A stretch of DNA of 32,279 nt, from positions 1-32,279 of the forward strand of contig CAMVIN010000013.1 of NCBI GenBank assembly GCA_947167565.1, read 5' to 3'. The stretch comes from an uncultured Clostridia bacterium (GTDB taxonomy: Bacteria; Bacillota; Clostridia; Lachnospirales; Lachnospiraceae). The notes under the pieces are model-generated. The model did no database searches and was not told the DNA's origin. It saw only the letters and a program-made list of their open reading frames with translations. This document shows positions 1-8,795 of the stretch, piece by piece (positions within the stretch are counted from its first letter, which is position 1; the number at the start of each line of letters is the position of its first letter). Both the position numbers and the translations under genes were made by a program.

Positions 1-1758
1 TTCAATAAATTGATCATGCGATAGAGTAATTCTATGGGCACATTTTGGGCATCCATTTCCGACAAGAAGGCTTGATGCTACCGGACTCCATACATGATTA
101 CATTTCTTACATCTTACTCTTATAGGCGATGATGCACTGGAGTAATCACCAACCACTTTTATCCATGGATTTACTTTTTTAAGTTCTGCCTCAAATTGTT
201 CCGTATCCTTTTTCATCTTACCAGAACACTTTGGGCATCCCCTTCCACTCAGCAACTTGTTTGGTGTTACTAGCCATTCATATTCGCATTTCCTACATTT
301 ACATTTAATCTTATTACTGCTTAGTGTGTATCTTGACAATGGTATAATATCTTTATTAACTGTGTTCAGTTTTTGAATAAACTCTTCATTAGGATCAAGA
401 CTTTTATATTGAAAAAAAATGTCGTCTCGATCACGTTCAATATCAACATCAAATGTCACCCCCAACATTGTAGCAACTTTGCACAATGTATCTTCTAAAG
501 AGTCTCCTGTATATATTATCTGATCGGCTGTTTTAGAATCACTATTCTGTTGCTCTTCCTTAATCCGTACTAACCTTATACCATTTTCTTGGCAAATAGC
601 GTACTTCCTAAGCTCTCTATTATACGACTCGTTTCCCCTATGCCATGCCTTTCCATCATATTCTATTCCTAAGTGCATTGATGGTATAAAAATATCAATT
701 TCCATACCATTATCAAAAAAATCCTTATAACTATTAACTGCTTCCGGTAAAGCATTATGAATATAATAGAATATAGTTTGCTCTGGAAATGAAGTATGTA
801 AATAGCTTTTGCATCTTGGACATCCTTGCCCAGCTAGTAAACTCCCCGGAACCCCTTGCCACACATTTTCACACTTCTTACATTTAACCTCTATTGGTGT
901 CATATTATTCTTATATTTACCAATAACAAGAATATCCGGATTTACCTTTGTTAATTCCGCTTCAAATTGCTCCTGACTTTTTCGAAGCGTATCTGCTTGC
1001 TTTTTTATCCCACAATTATGACACCCATGTCCTAGTAATAATTGACTTGGTCTGCTTTTCCATTCATATCCACACACTTTACATCTAACAGCAATATATG
1101 TCTTATAATCTACATACTGTCCTAAAACTTCTATGTCTGGATTAACTTTTAGCAAATCATCTAAAAATGTTTGTTGACTCTTTCTCCCTGCACATCGACC
1201 GCAGCCATGACCACCCAGCAAATTATTTGGTGTCGAATACCAAGTCTTTCCACATTTTTTACATTTTACTTCTATCTTTGTGTCAGTATTAATATATTTC
1301 CCCAACACCTCTATGGAGGAATCTATTCCATGTAATTGTTCAACAAACTCCTCATGTGTTCTTTTCTGATTTCTCGCACATCTTGGACAACCTGTACCCC
1401 GAAGCAAACAGCTAGGATTTGATTTCCAAATATTTCCACACTTTTTGCATTTAACTTCAACAGGTATACTAGCGCCAGCATATACACCTATCACCTCCAC
1501 TCGTGGATTTTGTATAGCTATTTCTGAAAGAAACTGGGTATGTGTTTTTCGTTTACTTTGAGCCTGTTTTTTGTTGCCACAAGAAGGACACCCACGACCT
1601 CGAAGCAGATGTCCCGGAGAAGCCATCCATTGATTCCCACAAACTTTACATACACACCTTATTTTATTTCTATCTCCATTATATTCTTCAATAAAAGAAA
1701 TGTTGGGATTAATTGATCCCATTTCAGAAAGAAATTCCATATGCGTTTTTTTTCGCAT
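1..1758 (-). CDS. Multi-zinc-ribbon protein with PD-(D/E)XK-like core, partial (C-terminus beyond window)
   Basis: The frame is open from ATG at 1758 to the left edge: 586 codons and no stop, so the C-terminus is missing. The start has an AGAAGGTG ribosome site six bases upstream. I read five repeats of about 60 residues, each with a conserved lead-in (QF..EL.KVNPDI.V.G.Y) and a CxxC...CPxC pair (Cys 37/40 and 57/60 in the first). A different domain follows at about 322-420, then at least two more ribbons. The middle domain has E326, D355 in EIDIFIP, E366 in GIEYDG, and W372-H373, the pattern of Vsr/DUF559-like PD-(D/E)XK nucleases. The ribbons resemble the 'probable zinc-ribbon' (DUF4379-like) class. 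The likely role is nucleic-acid binding or cleavage; the biological role is unknown. It lies 31 bases downstream of rlmD on the same strand and is richer in AT than rlmD, which may mean it was acquired. Confidence 0.8.
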   Translation of the reverse strand, partial: MRKKTHMEFLSEMGSINPNISFIEEYNGDRNKIRCVCKVCGNQWMASPGHLLRGRGCPSCGNKKQAQSKRKTHTQFLSEIAIQNPRVEVIGVYAGASIPVEVKCKKCGNIWKSNPSCLLRGTGCPRCARNQKRTHEEFVEQLHGIDSSIEVLGKYINTDTKIEVKCKKCGKTWYSTPNNLLGGHGCGRCAGRKSQQTFLDDLLKVNPDIEVLGQYVDYKTYIAVRCKVCGYEWKSRPSQLLLGHGCHNCGIKKQADTLRKSQEQFEAELTKVNPDILVIGKYKNNMTPIEVKCKKCENVWQGVPGSLLAGQGCPRCKSYLHTSFPEQTIFYYIHNALPEAVNSYKDFFDNGMEIDIFIPSMHLGIEYDGKAWHRGNESYNRELRKYAICQENGIRLVRIKEEQQNSDSKTADQIIYTGDSLEDTLCKVATMLGVTFDVDIERDRDDIFFQYKSLDPNEEFIQKLNTVNKDIIPLSRYTLSSNKIKCKCRKCEYEWLVTPNKLLSGRGCPKCSGKMKKDTEQFEAELKKVNPWIKVVGDYSSASSPIRVRCKKCNHVWSPVASSLLVGNGCPKCAHRITLSHDQFIE

Positions 1759-1789
1759 TCGATACACCTTCTATTATTTTATCTGTATT

Positions 1790-3457
1790 TCAAATCAACC
1801 TAAAATGTTTAAAGGCATCCATAATAGCCTCTTCCTTTTCCTGTGGGCACTCTGGAACACTTCCTTCTCCAGAGCCATGATTATAGTTATCTCTCTTCTC
1901 CAAACCAACCTTATTCTTGATTTGTGCTATATAAAGGGATGATATACTATAACCATACTTTTCCTTAACATAGTCCTTAATCTCGGCATATGTAGCTCTA
2001 CCGCCCGTACTTTCAAGTTTTTCAACATCTAAATCTATGTCGATATGTCCGTCAACTCTTTTGTCACTTAATAAAACTACCGTCTCCACATGCTCCCCTT
2101 GCGAAAACATATCGCAGGCCCTTGCCTTCTCCACCCGGTACCCTTTCTCCCCGAGAATCTTCACATCCCGTGCCAGCGTCGCCGGATCACAGCTCACATA
2201 GACAACCCTTTTCGGCCGGATGTTCACAATCGTATCCAGCAGGGCGCTGTCGCATCCCTTTCTCGGCGGATCAACGACAACCACATCAACCGTATCTTGC
2301 CCCTGCCCTTCTTCACGAATCAGTTTCCCCGCGACCTCTTCCGCTGCGCCGCAATAGAACTCTGCATTAGTAATGCCGTTCAACTTCGCATTTTCTCTGG
2401 CGTTTTCCACTGCTTCCGGCACAATTTCCACACCGGTCACATGCTTCGCTCTCTGCGCCAAAAAAAGAGAAATCGTACCAATTCCGCAGTACAGATCCCA
2501 GACATTCTCATCCCCGTGTAAATCCGCAAATTCCAGCGCAGTACGATACAGTTTTTCTGTCTGGATCGGATTGACCTGATAAAAGGACTGCGGCGAAATG
2601 CGGTAGCGGATGTCGCCGATTGTGTCCTCAATATAAGGCGCACCCTCGAGCCAAATCATTTTTTCCCCGAGAATCACGTTCGTCTTTTTTGTATTTACAT
2701 TGAGCGAAATACTCGTCATCCCCTCTACCTTTTTCAGACGCTGCACCAGTTTTTCGCTGTGAGGAAGACTCTTGCCGTTGATGATAAGGCACACCATAAT
2801 CTGACCGGTGTGATAGCCACGGCGCACATAAATATGGCGCACCAGACCGCTGTGCTTTTCCTCTTGATACGCCGGAATATGGCATTCCCGCATAAAGCCG
2901 AGCACTTCCCCCACCACTTCGTTGATGACCGGATGCTGAATAGCACAGTTGTCTACCGGAATCAGACGATGACTCCGGTTTGCAAAAAATCCCACTGCCG
3001 GATTGCCACTCTCATCTTCCCGCACAGGAAATTGCGCTTTATTCCGGTAATTCCATGGGCGAACCGGAGTTCCTTTGCCCTTCTCTTCGCCGGTCATGCC
3101 CAGAATCGGTTCCCATATCGGTGGCTCTACGCCGCCGATTCTTTTGAGGCAGTCCCGCACTTTCTGCTCCTTAAAGGCGAGCTGGCCCTCGTAGGAGAGA
3201 TGCTGAAGGGAGCAGCCCCCGCAGGTCTTCGCCATCGGGCAGGCCGGCTCCACCCGCTGGGGAGACGCCTCCAGAATCTCCACAAGGCGGGCAAATCCAT
3301 AATTCTTATTTAACTTCATAAGCCGGACAAGAACCTTCTCGCCCGGCAGTGCCTTTTTTATAAAGAGGGCATAGCCATCTACATGCGCAACGCCCTCTCC
3401 CTGATTGCCGAGATTATCAATCGTGACGACAATCTCATCATTCTTCTTTAAATCCAT
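1790..3457 (-). CDS. rlmD: 23S rRNA (uracil-5-)-methyltransferase, RlmD family, with C-terminal extension
   Basis: This is an SAM-dependent RNA m5U methyltransferase of 555 residues. The order is a TRAM domain (1-60), iron-sulfur cysteines C73, C79, C82 and C171, an SAM-binding loop around 319-330 (WDLYCGIGTIS), the Q motif near 290-297, DPPRKGCD at 396-403, and the catalytic C423 in VSCDP with E458 near the end of the catalytic domain. RlmD/RlmCD proteins usually end near 450-465, but this one carries about 85 extra residues (roughly 470-555), discussed as a finding. The ribosome site GAGG lies inside the last codons of yhaM and the two genes are three bases apart, so they are translationally coupled. 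RlmD versus RlmCD specificity cannot be told from the sequence. Confidence 0.93.
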   Translation of the reverse strand: MDLKKNDEIVVTIDNLGNQGEGVAHVDGYALFIKKALPGEKVLVRLMKLNKNYGFARLVEILEASPQRVEPACPMAKTCGGCSLQHLSYEGQLAFKEQKVRDCLKRIGGVEPPIWEPILGMTGEEKGKGTPVRPWNYRNKAQFPVREDESGNPAVGFFANRSHRLIPVDNCAIQHPVINEVVGEVLGFMRECHIPAYQEEKHSGLVRHIYVRRGYHTGQIMVCLIINGKSLPHSEKLVQRLKKVEGMTSISLNVNTKKTNVILGEKMIWLEGAPYIEDTIGDIRYRISPQSFYQVNPIQTEKLYRTALEFADLHGDENVWDLYCGIGTISLFLAQRAKHVTGVEIVPEAVENARENAKLNGITNAEFYCGAAEEVAGKLIREEGQGQDTVDVVVVDPPRKGCDSALLDTIVNIRPKRVVYVSCDPATLARDVKILGEKGYRVEKARACDMFSQGEHVETVVLLSDKRVDGHIDIDLDVEKLESTGGRATYAEIKDYVKEKYGYSISSLYIAQIKNKVGLEKRDNYNHGSGEGSVPECPQEKEEAIMDAFKHFRLI

Positions 3458-3460
3458 GTA

Positions 3461-4411
3461 TCAATCCTCATTTTGTGATGTCTGGCGCAGATTGCTCTCA
3501 AACATACGGTTGAACCCGAGCCATCCTGTATTTGTTCCCGCCTGAGTAAAAATCTCTGTCAGCGTCTGCAGTTTGGCATCTGCGTTGTCCGCCATGTGAA
3601 GAGCCATCGCCTCCATGATGGCAGGCACTTTCGGCGAACCGAACTCCAGCTTTCCATGATGGGCGAGAATACAGTGCACCAGCTCGTTTTTCAACTTGGC
3701 CGGAAAATTCGGGATCTTCGCCGCCGCATCCTCCATCGCGCGTGCGCCGATATAAATGTGCCCGAGCATCTGGCCATCATCCGTGTAATCATTCTGCGGA
3801 AAATCCGAGATTTCCTGAATTTTCCCCATGTCGTGAAAGAGCGCCGCTGTAATCAGAAGGTCCCTGTTAATCATCGGATAATGCTCCGCAAAATACTGGC
3901 ACATATTTGTGACGCTTAACGTGTGCTCCAAAAGTCCACCCATGAAACTGTGGTGAACACTCTTGGCCGCGGAGTGTTTTTTGAAATTTTTCACAAATTC
4001 TTTGTCCTCAACGAAATACATCTCCAAAATCTGCTTTAAATATTTGTTGTGGACACTTGCCACATACTTCATAATATCAGAGTACATCTCATCAATATTT
4101 TTGTCTGTGCACGGCACATAGTCTGCGGGATCATACTCCACCTCATCCGCCTTGCGCACCCGCGAAACATTCATCTGAATGTTTCCCTGATAACTGGTAA
4201 CCATGCCCTCACACTTTATGTAATCGAGAGAATCAAAATCGTCAATGCCATTGTTGAGTTCCCAGATCTTGGCATCCGCAGTTCCTGTCTTATCCTGCAG
4301 TGTCAGGGAATAATACGTCTTCCCCGCCTTTGTCTTCAGAACATTTTTCTGCTTGCACAGATAGATTCCTACAAACTTTTCTCCCTCGCGATAATCCTTT
4401 AAATAATTCAT
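3461..4411 (-). CDS. yhaM: 3'-5' exoribonuclease YhaM family (OB fold plus HD domain)
   Basis: The 316 residues match the YhaM plan: an N-terminal OB-fold nucleic-acid-binding domain (about 15-95, with LTLQDKTGTADAKIWELN) and an HD phosphohydrolase domain (about 155-290) with H and HD metal ligands, LLEHT near 161-165 and AALFHDMGK near 190-198, then HCILAHHG. The family trims RNA or single-stranded DNA from the 3' end with a divalent metal. The start has a strong AGGAGGACAGG ribosome site. It is the first gene of a tight pair with rlmD. Family assignment is secure; the true substrate is known only for relatives. Confidence 0.93.
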   Translation of the reverse strand: MNYLKDYREGEKFVGIYLCKQKNVLKTKAGKTYYSLTLQDKTGTADAKIWELNNGIDDFDSLDYIKCEGMVTSYQGNIQMNVSRVRKADEVEYDPADYVPCTDKNIDEMYSDIMKYVASVHNKYLKQILEMYFVEDKEFVKNFKKHSAAKSVHHSFMGGLLEHTLSVTNMCQYFAEHYPMINRDLLITAALFHDMGKIQEISDFPQNDYTDDGQMLGHIYIGARAMEDAAAKIPNFPAKLKNELVHCILAHHGKLEFGSPKVPAIMEAMALHMADNADAKLQTLTEIFTQAGTNTGWLGFNRMFESNLRQTSQNED

Positions 4412-4446
4412 CCTGTCCTCCTGATTATATATAATTCAACATTTCC

Positions 4447-4475
4447 ATTTTACCGATATTCCCTTTCAAAATCAA
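4447..4475 (-). promoter_or_regulatory. Predicted sigma-A promoter of yhaM-rlmD
   Basis: On the minus strand TTGATT (4475-4470) and TAAAAT (4452-4447) are 17 bases apart. The predicted start would leave a leader of about 30 bases before yhaM. Seen by eye only. Confidence 0.55.
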
Positions 4476-4482
4476 GGTATAG

Positions 4483-4511
4483 TTTACTTTTTTCAAAAAA
4501 TCATGTAAACT
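4483..4511 (+). promoter_or_regulatory. Predicted sigma-A promoter of mutS2
   Basis: TTTACT (4483-4488) and TAAACT (4506-4511) are 17 bases apart, and the same region carries an imperfect dyad, GTTTAC/GTAAAC. The layout, including CATG before the -10, matches that of the hydrolase promoter at 8796-8824. Confidence 0.45.
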
Positions 4512-4539
4512 GTCTGTAGAACAGCAGAAAGGTTGTGTC

Positions 4540-6909
4540 TTGGTTATGAATAAGAAAGTATTACAGACATTAGAATATTATAAAATTATTGATATGTTGA
4601 TAGAGGAAGCAGACTCATCGCTTGGCAAAACGAGCTGCCGTGAACTGCTTCCATCTTCCAACAAGGGCGAAATCATCAGCTGGCAGGCGGAGACTTCCCA
4701 CGCGCTCTCGCGACTGCTTCGCTGGAGCAAACTCTCTTTTCACGGGCTGCAGGATATTCGTCCAAGTCTGATTCCGCTGGAAAAGGGCGGTGTCCTCGGC
4801 ATGGGCGAGCTGTTAAATATCAGTCGCTGTCTTGAAATCGCGAAAGGGGCCATTGAGTACAACAAAAAAGACGAAGAGCTCACCGATTCGCTATCCGGAC
4901 GATTTGACAGTCTGGTCGATTTGCCGGATCTTCGTCTGGAAATCAACCGCTGTATTCTCAGTCCTGAAGAGATGGCAGATGATGCCAGTTCGGAATTGAG
5001 CCGTATACGCCGCGCCATGAAAGGGATGAATGACCGCATACGTGAACAGCTGAATGCCACCATGAACTCTTCCGCGTCCATGCTCCGCGACAATATTGTC
5101 ACGATGCGCGGCGGCCGTTACTGCCTGCCGGTTAAGCAGGAATACAAATCCACTTTTCCGGGCATGATTCACGACCAGAGTGCGACCGGCTCCACCTTTT
5201 TCATTGAGCCGATGGCGATTGTCAAACTGAACAACGAGCTGGCAGAGCTCTCGATGAAAGAGCAGGATGAGATAGAAAAAATCCTTGCCTCTCTCAGTGC
5301 GCTCGCCGCCCCGTACACAAAGGACCTCGAGAGAAATGTCCTGCTCCTGTCCGAGCTTGACTTTATTTTCGCAAAGGCTGCTCTCTCCAAAAAAATGCAG
5401 GGGAGTGAGCCGCTCTTTGACCAGAATTATATTCAGATACGAAAGGGACGTCACCCGCTGATTCCGCGAGAACAGGTCGTGCCGATTGACGTGACTCTCG
5501 GCAAAACGTATGACTTGCTGATTATCACCGGACCGAACACCGGTGGAAAAACAGTCTCACTGAAAACCGTGGGACTTTTCACGCTGATGGGACAGGCGGG
5601 ACTTCACATTCCGGCCTTTGACCGCTCTCATCTGCGTGTGTACGAAGAAGTCTATGCGGACATCGGTGATGAACAGAGTATCGAGCAAAGTCTGAGTACC
5701 TTTTCCTCTCACATGGTAAATACGATTTATATTTTGAAACGGGCAAACAAAAAGACACTTGCCCTCTTTGATGAGCTGGGTGCGGGGACGGACCCGACCG
5801 AGGGGGCCGCTCTCGCCATCGCCATTCTTGACCATTTACACAACAAAAATGTCACCGCAATGGCTACGACACATTACAGTGAGTTGAAGGTCTATGCGCT
5901 CTCGACAGACGGCGTAGAAAATGCCTCCTGTGAATTTGACGTAGAATCCCTTCAGCCGACCTATCGCCTTCTTGTGGGTGTTCCCGGCAAGAGCAATGCG
6001 TTCGCCATCTCCGGCAAACTCGGTCTGCCAAGGGAAATTATTGACGCTGCCGGTCAGCTTGTAGACAGTGATGCACAGAGCTTTGAAGATGTAGTGACCG
6101 GACTTCAGGACGCGCGCACCGAGGCGGAAAAAGAACGGGAAAAGGCGAAAAAAATCCGGGAAGAGGCAGAGCATTACAAGCAGCGGCTCATGGAGAAAAA
6201 CGAGCGGATTGACAAGGCAAAGGACAAAATCCTGCGCCGCGCCAACGATGAAGCAAACGAGATTCTGCAAAAGGCAAAGGACGTGGCAGATGAGTCTATA
6301 CGCAAATACAACAAGTGGATGAAGAGTTCTGACACCATTAAAGAAATGGAAAAGGAACGAGCTTCTCTCCGTGAAGAGCTGGGGAAAACCCAGAACCGCA
6401 CTTCCGATACCCCGGCACGAAAGTCACCGAAAAAAGCGCCTGACAAATTACAGGTGGGCGATATTGTCATGGTACACACCATGGGAATCAAGGGGACTGT
6501 CAGCACTGTGCCGAACGCCAAGGGGAAATGCTATGTCCAGATGGGCGCACTCCGCTCAGAGGTTTCCATCAAAGATCTTGAACTGCTTGAGCAGGAGACG
6601 AAAGCCGCCAAAAAGGAGGCAACCATCACCCATGCCCGCAACATGAAAGCGGCGAAAGCCATGACCATCTCTCCGGAAGTTAATCTCATTGGAAAGACCG
6701 TCGATGAAGCTCTCGCCGTTCTGGATAAATATTTAGATGACGCCTATCTCGCAAAACTTCATCAAGTGACCGTGATTCACGGCATGGGAACCGGTGCGCT
6801 CCGGAATGCCGTGCAGAATCACTGTAAAAAATGCAAGTATGTAAAAAGTTACCGTATGGGAGAATACGGTGAGGGCGGTTACGGAGTGACCGTCGTTGAA
6901 TTCAAGTAA
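4540..6909 (+). CDS. mutS2: MutS2 family ATPase/endonuclease
   Basis: 789 residues, normal for MutS2. The core and clamp occupy about 1-310. The ABC-type ATPase has Walker A ITGPNTGGKT near 329-338 and Walker B LALFDELGAGTDPTEGA near 406. A long charged coiled coil runs about 515-630, a KOW-like patch follows (QVGDIVMVHTMGIKGTV), and a Smr domain ends the protein with the HGMGTGALR loop. MutS2 proteins suppress recombination and, in Bacillus, act on stalled or collided ribosomes. The start chosen is TTG at 4540, because AGAAAGG ends seven bases before it and is 13 bases from the next ATG (4546). The LDLR motif that begins many MutS2 Smr domains reads NLIG here, so cleavage activity is uncertain. 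Its 3' end overlaps the anti-sigma gene tail-to-tail by 31 bases. Confidence 0.95.
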   Translation: MVMNKKVLQTLEYYKIIDMLIEEADSSLGKTSCRELLPSSNKGEIISWQAETSHALSRLLRWSKLSFHGLQDIRPSLIPLEKGGVLGMGELLNISRCLEIAKGAIEYNKKDEELTDSLSGRFDSLVDLPDLRLEINRCILSPEEMADDASSELSRIRRAMKGMNDRIREQLNATMNSSASMLRDNIVTMRGGRYCLPVKQEYKSTFPGMIHDQSATGSTFFIEPMAIVKLNNELAELSMKEQDEIEKILASLSALAAPYTKDLERNVLLLSELDFIFAKAALSKKMQGSEPLFDQNYIQIRKGRHPLIPREQVVPIDVTLGKTYDLLIITGPNTGGKTVSLKTVGLFTLMGQAGLHIPAFDRSHLRVYEEVYADIGDEQSIEQSLSTFSSHMVNTIYILKRANKKTLALFDELGAGTDPTEGAALAIAILDHLHNKNVTAMATTHYSELKVYALSTDGVENASCEFDVESLQPTYRLLVGVPGKSNAFAISGKLGLPREIIDAAGQLVDSDAQSFEDVVTGLQDARTEAEKEREKAKKIREEAEHYKQRLMEKNERIDKAKDKILRRANDEANEILQKAKDVADESIRKYNKWMKSSDTIKEMEKERASLREELGKTQNRTSDTPARKSPKKAPDKLQVGDIVMVHTMGIKGTVSTVPNAKGKCYVQMGALRSEVSIKDLELLEQETKAAKKEATITHARNMKAAKAMTISPEVNLIGKTVDEALAVLDKYLDDAYLAKLHQVTVIHGMGTGALRNAVQNHCKKCKYVKSYRMGEYGEGGYGVTVVEFK

Positions 6910-8222
6910 TTTTCTTCCTCTTTTTCCCCGTCAAATTCCTCTGAATCAATCGCAGACGGGGAAGCAGAGGCATTGTTTGTTTCGTCTTTTTTCTCTGATG
7001 AATCGCTATCTTCTTTATCACTCGAAATCTTAAGAACTTCGCGCAGCATTTTAATCAGACTTTCCACATGTTCTCCCTCAAAGTCACTGACCAGGAGCGT
7101 TAGAGAAACGCCCTTGTCCTTAAAGGAAAACATCTTTCTCTCGCTGTGCTTCTTATGTTTGTACATGTATACCTGTACACCGTCTTCCTTAAACATATCA
7201 TCAAAAGTATATCCCTTCATGACACCATCCGGACAGCCCTCCCAGCCGGCATATCCGATTATGCGCTGACCTTCAATAACCCCCGGTCCCATGTACACGA
7301 AAGTAAAGGATTCAAAGTCATCCACAATTTTGTACATCGGCTCTTCCGCCGGCTCTTTTATTTTCACGCAAAATCCCTGCCGCTCCATGAGTTCATTCAG
7401 AACATCTTCTGACTGTGCCCCCGAGTAAAAATCTTCCTCGTGCCAGCCGACAGCCTCCGGTATCACTTTCTTCTCCGGCTCATCACCCTCTTTGTTTTTC
7501 TCTAATGACGGTTTTGACAAACCGGCGTCCACTGTGGCAGAAATCAATTCCATTGCCTTCTTCGTACTGCGTGGCTTTGTCATGCGCACGCTAAATGTAC
7601 AGGACTCCTTTTCCCATGACATTCCTTCACACTTATCCTCACCGTACATCGTCACAACAGAATCTTCAACTTTTTCTTTCTTAATTTGCTTCGCATCCTG
7701 AAACTGAGCAGTAATTTCCTCTGAATGCTCCTCTTCTTTGTACTCAAAGATAACTTTATCTCTTGCCTTTTTATTTTTATAGGTGATTTTCACATGATGC
7801 TCTTCGTTAGCAACTTCAACCTTCTTCACCTTATAATCTTTCGAAATATGCTCTAACTTATAAGTCTTACAGTCCGTGTATTTTTCAATATCAGCAATCG
7901 ACTCATACTCCTGCCATACTTCAACAGGAGCACCGGACACGGCTGCCTGCGTAATCACCGGCATATCACTGCGAACTCCCGGCTTGCCATCATGAAACTG
8001 CTCTCTCATAAGAAATGCACTGGCTGCCAGAACAATACACGCCGCTGCCGCCGCACCAAATTTACGGACAGAAAACAGCGGTCTTGTCTTTGTTTCCGCT
8101 TCATCCGCTTCCTGAATCTGCTCATAGGCTTTCTTTGCGTTTTTCAGAATTCTCGCCTTGTCTGCTTCGCTCAGGGATATGCGTTCCATTGATTTTTTAT
8201 ATTCTTCCTGCATAACCGCCAT
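6879..8222 (-). CDS. Anti-sigma-factor-like single-pass membrane protein
   Basis: 447 residues. A short charged cytoplasmic N-terminus (1-50) rich in A/K/E helices is followed by one membrane segment (about 54-71, FGAAAAACIVLAASAFLM) and a large acidic and lysine-rich outer domain. The C-terminus is Ser/Glu-rich and disordered. The gene starts inside the last codons of the ECF sigma gene (26-base overlap) behind GGAGGAAGGAG, the usual arrangement for a sigma/anti-sigma pair, so the N-terminus probably binds the sigma factor and the outer domain senses an envelope signal. No zinc-binding HxxxCxxC motif is visible, so it is not a ZAS-type anti-sigma. A second in-frame ATG at 8213 is possible. 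The partner role is inferred from context; the outer domain was not recognised. Confidence 0.7.
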   Translation of the reverse strand: MAVMQEEYKKSMERISLSEADKARILKNAKKAYEQIQEADEAETKTRPLFSVRKFGAAAAACIVLAASAFLMREQFHDGKPGVRSDMPVITQAAVSGAPVEVWQEYESIADIEKYTDCKTYKLEHISKDYKVKKVEVANEEHHVKITYKNKKARDKVIFEYKEEEHSEEITAQFQDAKQIKKEKVEDSVVTMYGEDKCEGMSWEKESCTFSVRMTKPRSTKKAMELISATVDAGLSKPSLEKNKEGDEPEKKVIPEAVGWHEEDFYSGAQSEDVLNELMERQGFCVKIKEPAEEPMYKIVDDFESFTFVYMGPGVIEGQRIIGYAGWEGCPDGVMKGYTFDDMFKEDGVQVYMYKHKKHSERKMFSFKDKGVSLTLLVSDFEGEHVESLIKMLREVLKISSDKEDSDSSEKKDETNNASASPSAIDSEEFDGEKEEENYLNSTTVTP

Positions 8223-8727
8223 CTCCTTCCTCCAGTTTTTTCGCCAGTCGCTCCCGCCCTCTCTTCAAAAGTGACTTTACTGTCGATTCTCTTTTTTTGA
8301 GAATTTCAGCAATTTCTTTAATCGAATATTCTTCCATATAATACAAATGAATCGCACTCCGGTACTTCTCCGGCAGTGACATCACTGCCTCCATAACTTC
8401 ATTATCCGTATCCGGCGTTCCACCACCGGAACTCTCCTCTGCCGGCGGGTCATAATCCTCCGGCAGCGCCACCTGCTTTTTTCTCGCCGCCGATTTTAAT
8501 AAATCTCTGCATAAATTAGCTGCCACCTGAAGCAGCCACGACTTCATTTTTTCTTCTGTTTCATACTTCCCACCCACCTGCATGAACTTAATTAACGTGT
8601 CTTGAACTACATCTTCCGCATCTTCTCTTGTCTTTAAATATGAATACGCCAGTCTCAGTATATCATTACCAAATTTGTTCAAGGCAACCTCCGCCGCGTC
8701 CGGCGGATTCGCTGCCACATCAATCAT
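8197..8727 (-). CDS. ECF (extracytoplasmic function) RNA polymerase sigma factor
   Basis: 176 residues with the two ECF regions. Region 2 covers about 15-80, with AYSYLKTREDAEDVVQDTLIKF binding core polymerase and the -10 element. Region 4 covers about 110-165, a helix-turn-helix with LPEKYRSAIHLYYMEEYSIKEIAEIL and TVKSLLKRGRERL. A Gly/Ser/Pro-rich linker joins them. It has a GGGAGGAG ribosome site and overlaps the downstream membrane anti-sigma gene. Directly upstream is a promoter of ECF type (8751-8780), so it probably drives its own transcription. Which other genes it controls cannot be seen here. Confidence 0.93.
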   Translation of the reverse strand: MIDVAANPPDAAEVALNKFGNDILRLAYSYLKTREDAEDVVQDTLIKFMQVGGKYETEEKMKSWLLQVAANLCRDLLKSAARKKQVALPEDYDPPAEESSGGGTPDTDNEVMEAVMSLPEKYRSAIHLYYMEEYSIKEIAEILKKRESTVKSLLKRGRERLAKKLEEGDGGYAGRI

Positions 8728-8750
8728 CGCGGAACTCCTCCCTTCATATA

Positions 8751-8780
8751 TACAACGATTTTAATGAAAAAAAAGTTGCA
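8751..8780 (-). promoter_or_regulatory. Predicted ECF-type autoregulatory promoter
   Basis: On the minus strand TGCAACT followed by a T-run (-35, 8780-8774) is 16 bases from CGTTGTA (-10, from 8757). The AAC in the -35 with downstream T-run and the CGT in the -10 are the hallmarks of ECF promoters, and a sigma-A pattern does not fit as well. The predicted start lies about 20 bases before the sigma ribosome site. Confidence 0.6.
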
Positions 8781-8795
8781 TTTTTCAAAAAAAAG

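Noticed and set aside
2090-2521. Long plus-strand ORF opposite rlmD
   Set aside because: Shadow of rlmD. The minus frame carries all family motifs, and the plus frame has no ribosome site or recognisable domain.
6924-6963. 9-bp inverted repeat TTCCCCGTC/GACGGGGAA near the convergent ends of mutS2 and the anti-sigma gene, as a terminator
   Set aside because: No T-run follows on either strand, and it lies in anti-sigma coding sequence with a 22-base loop.
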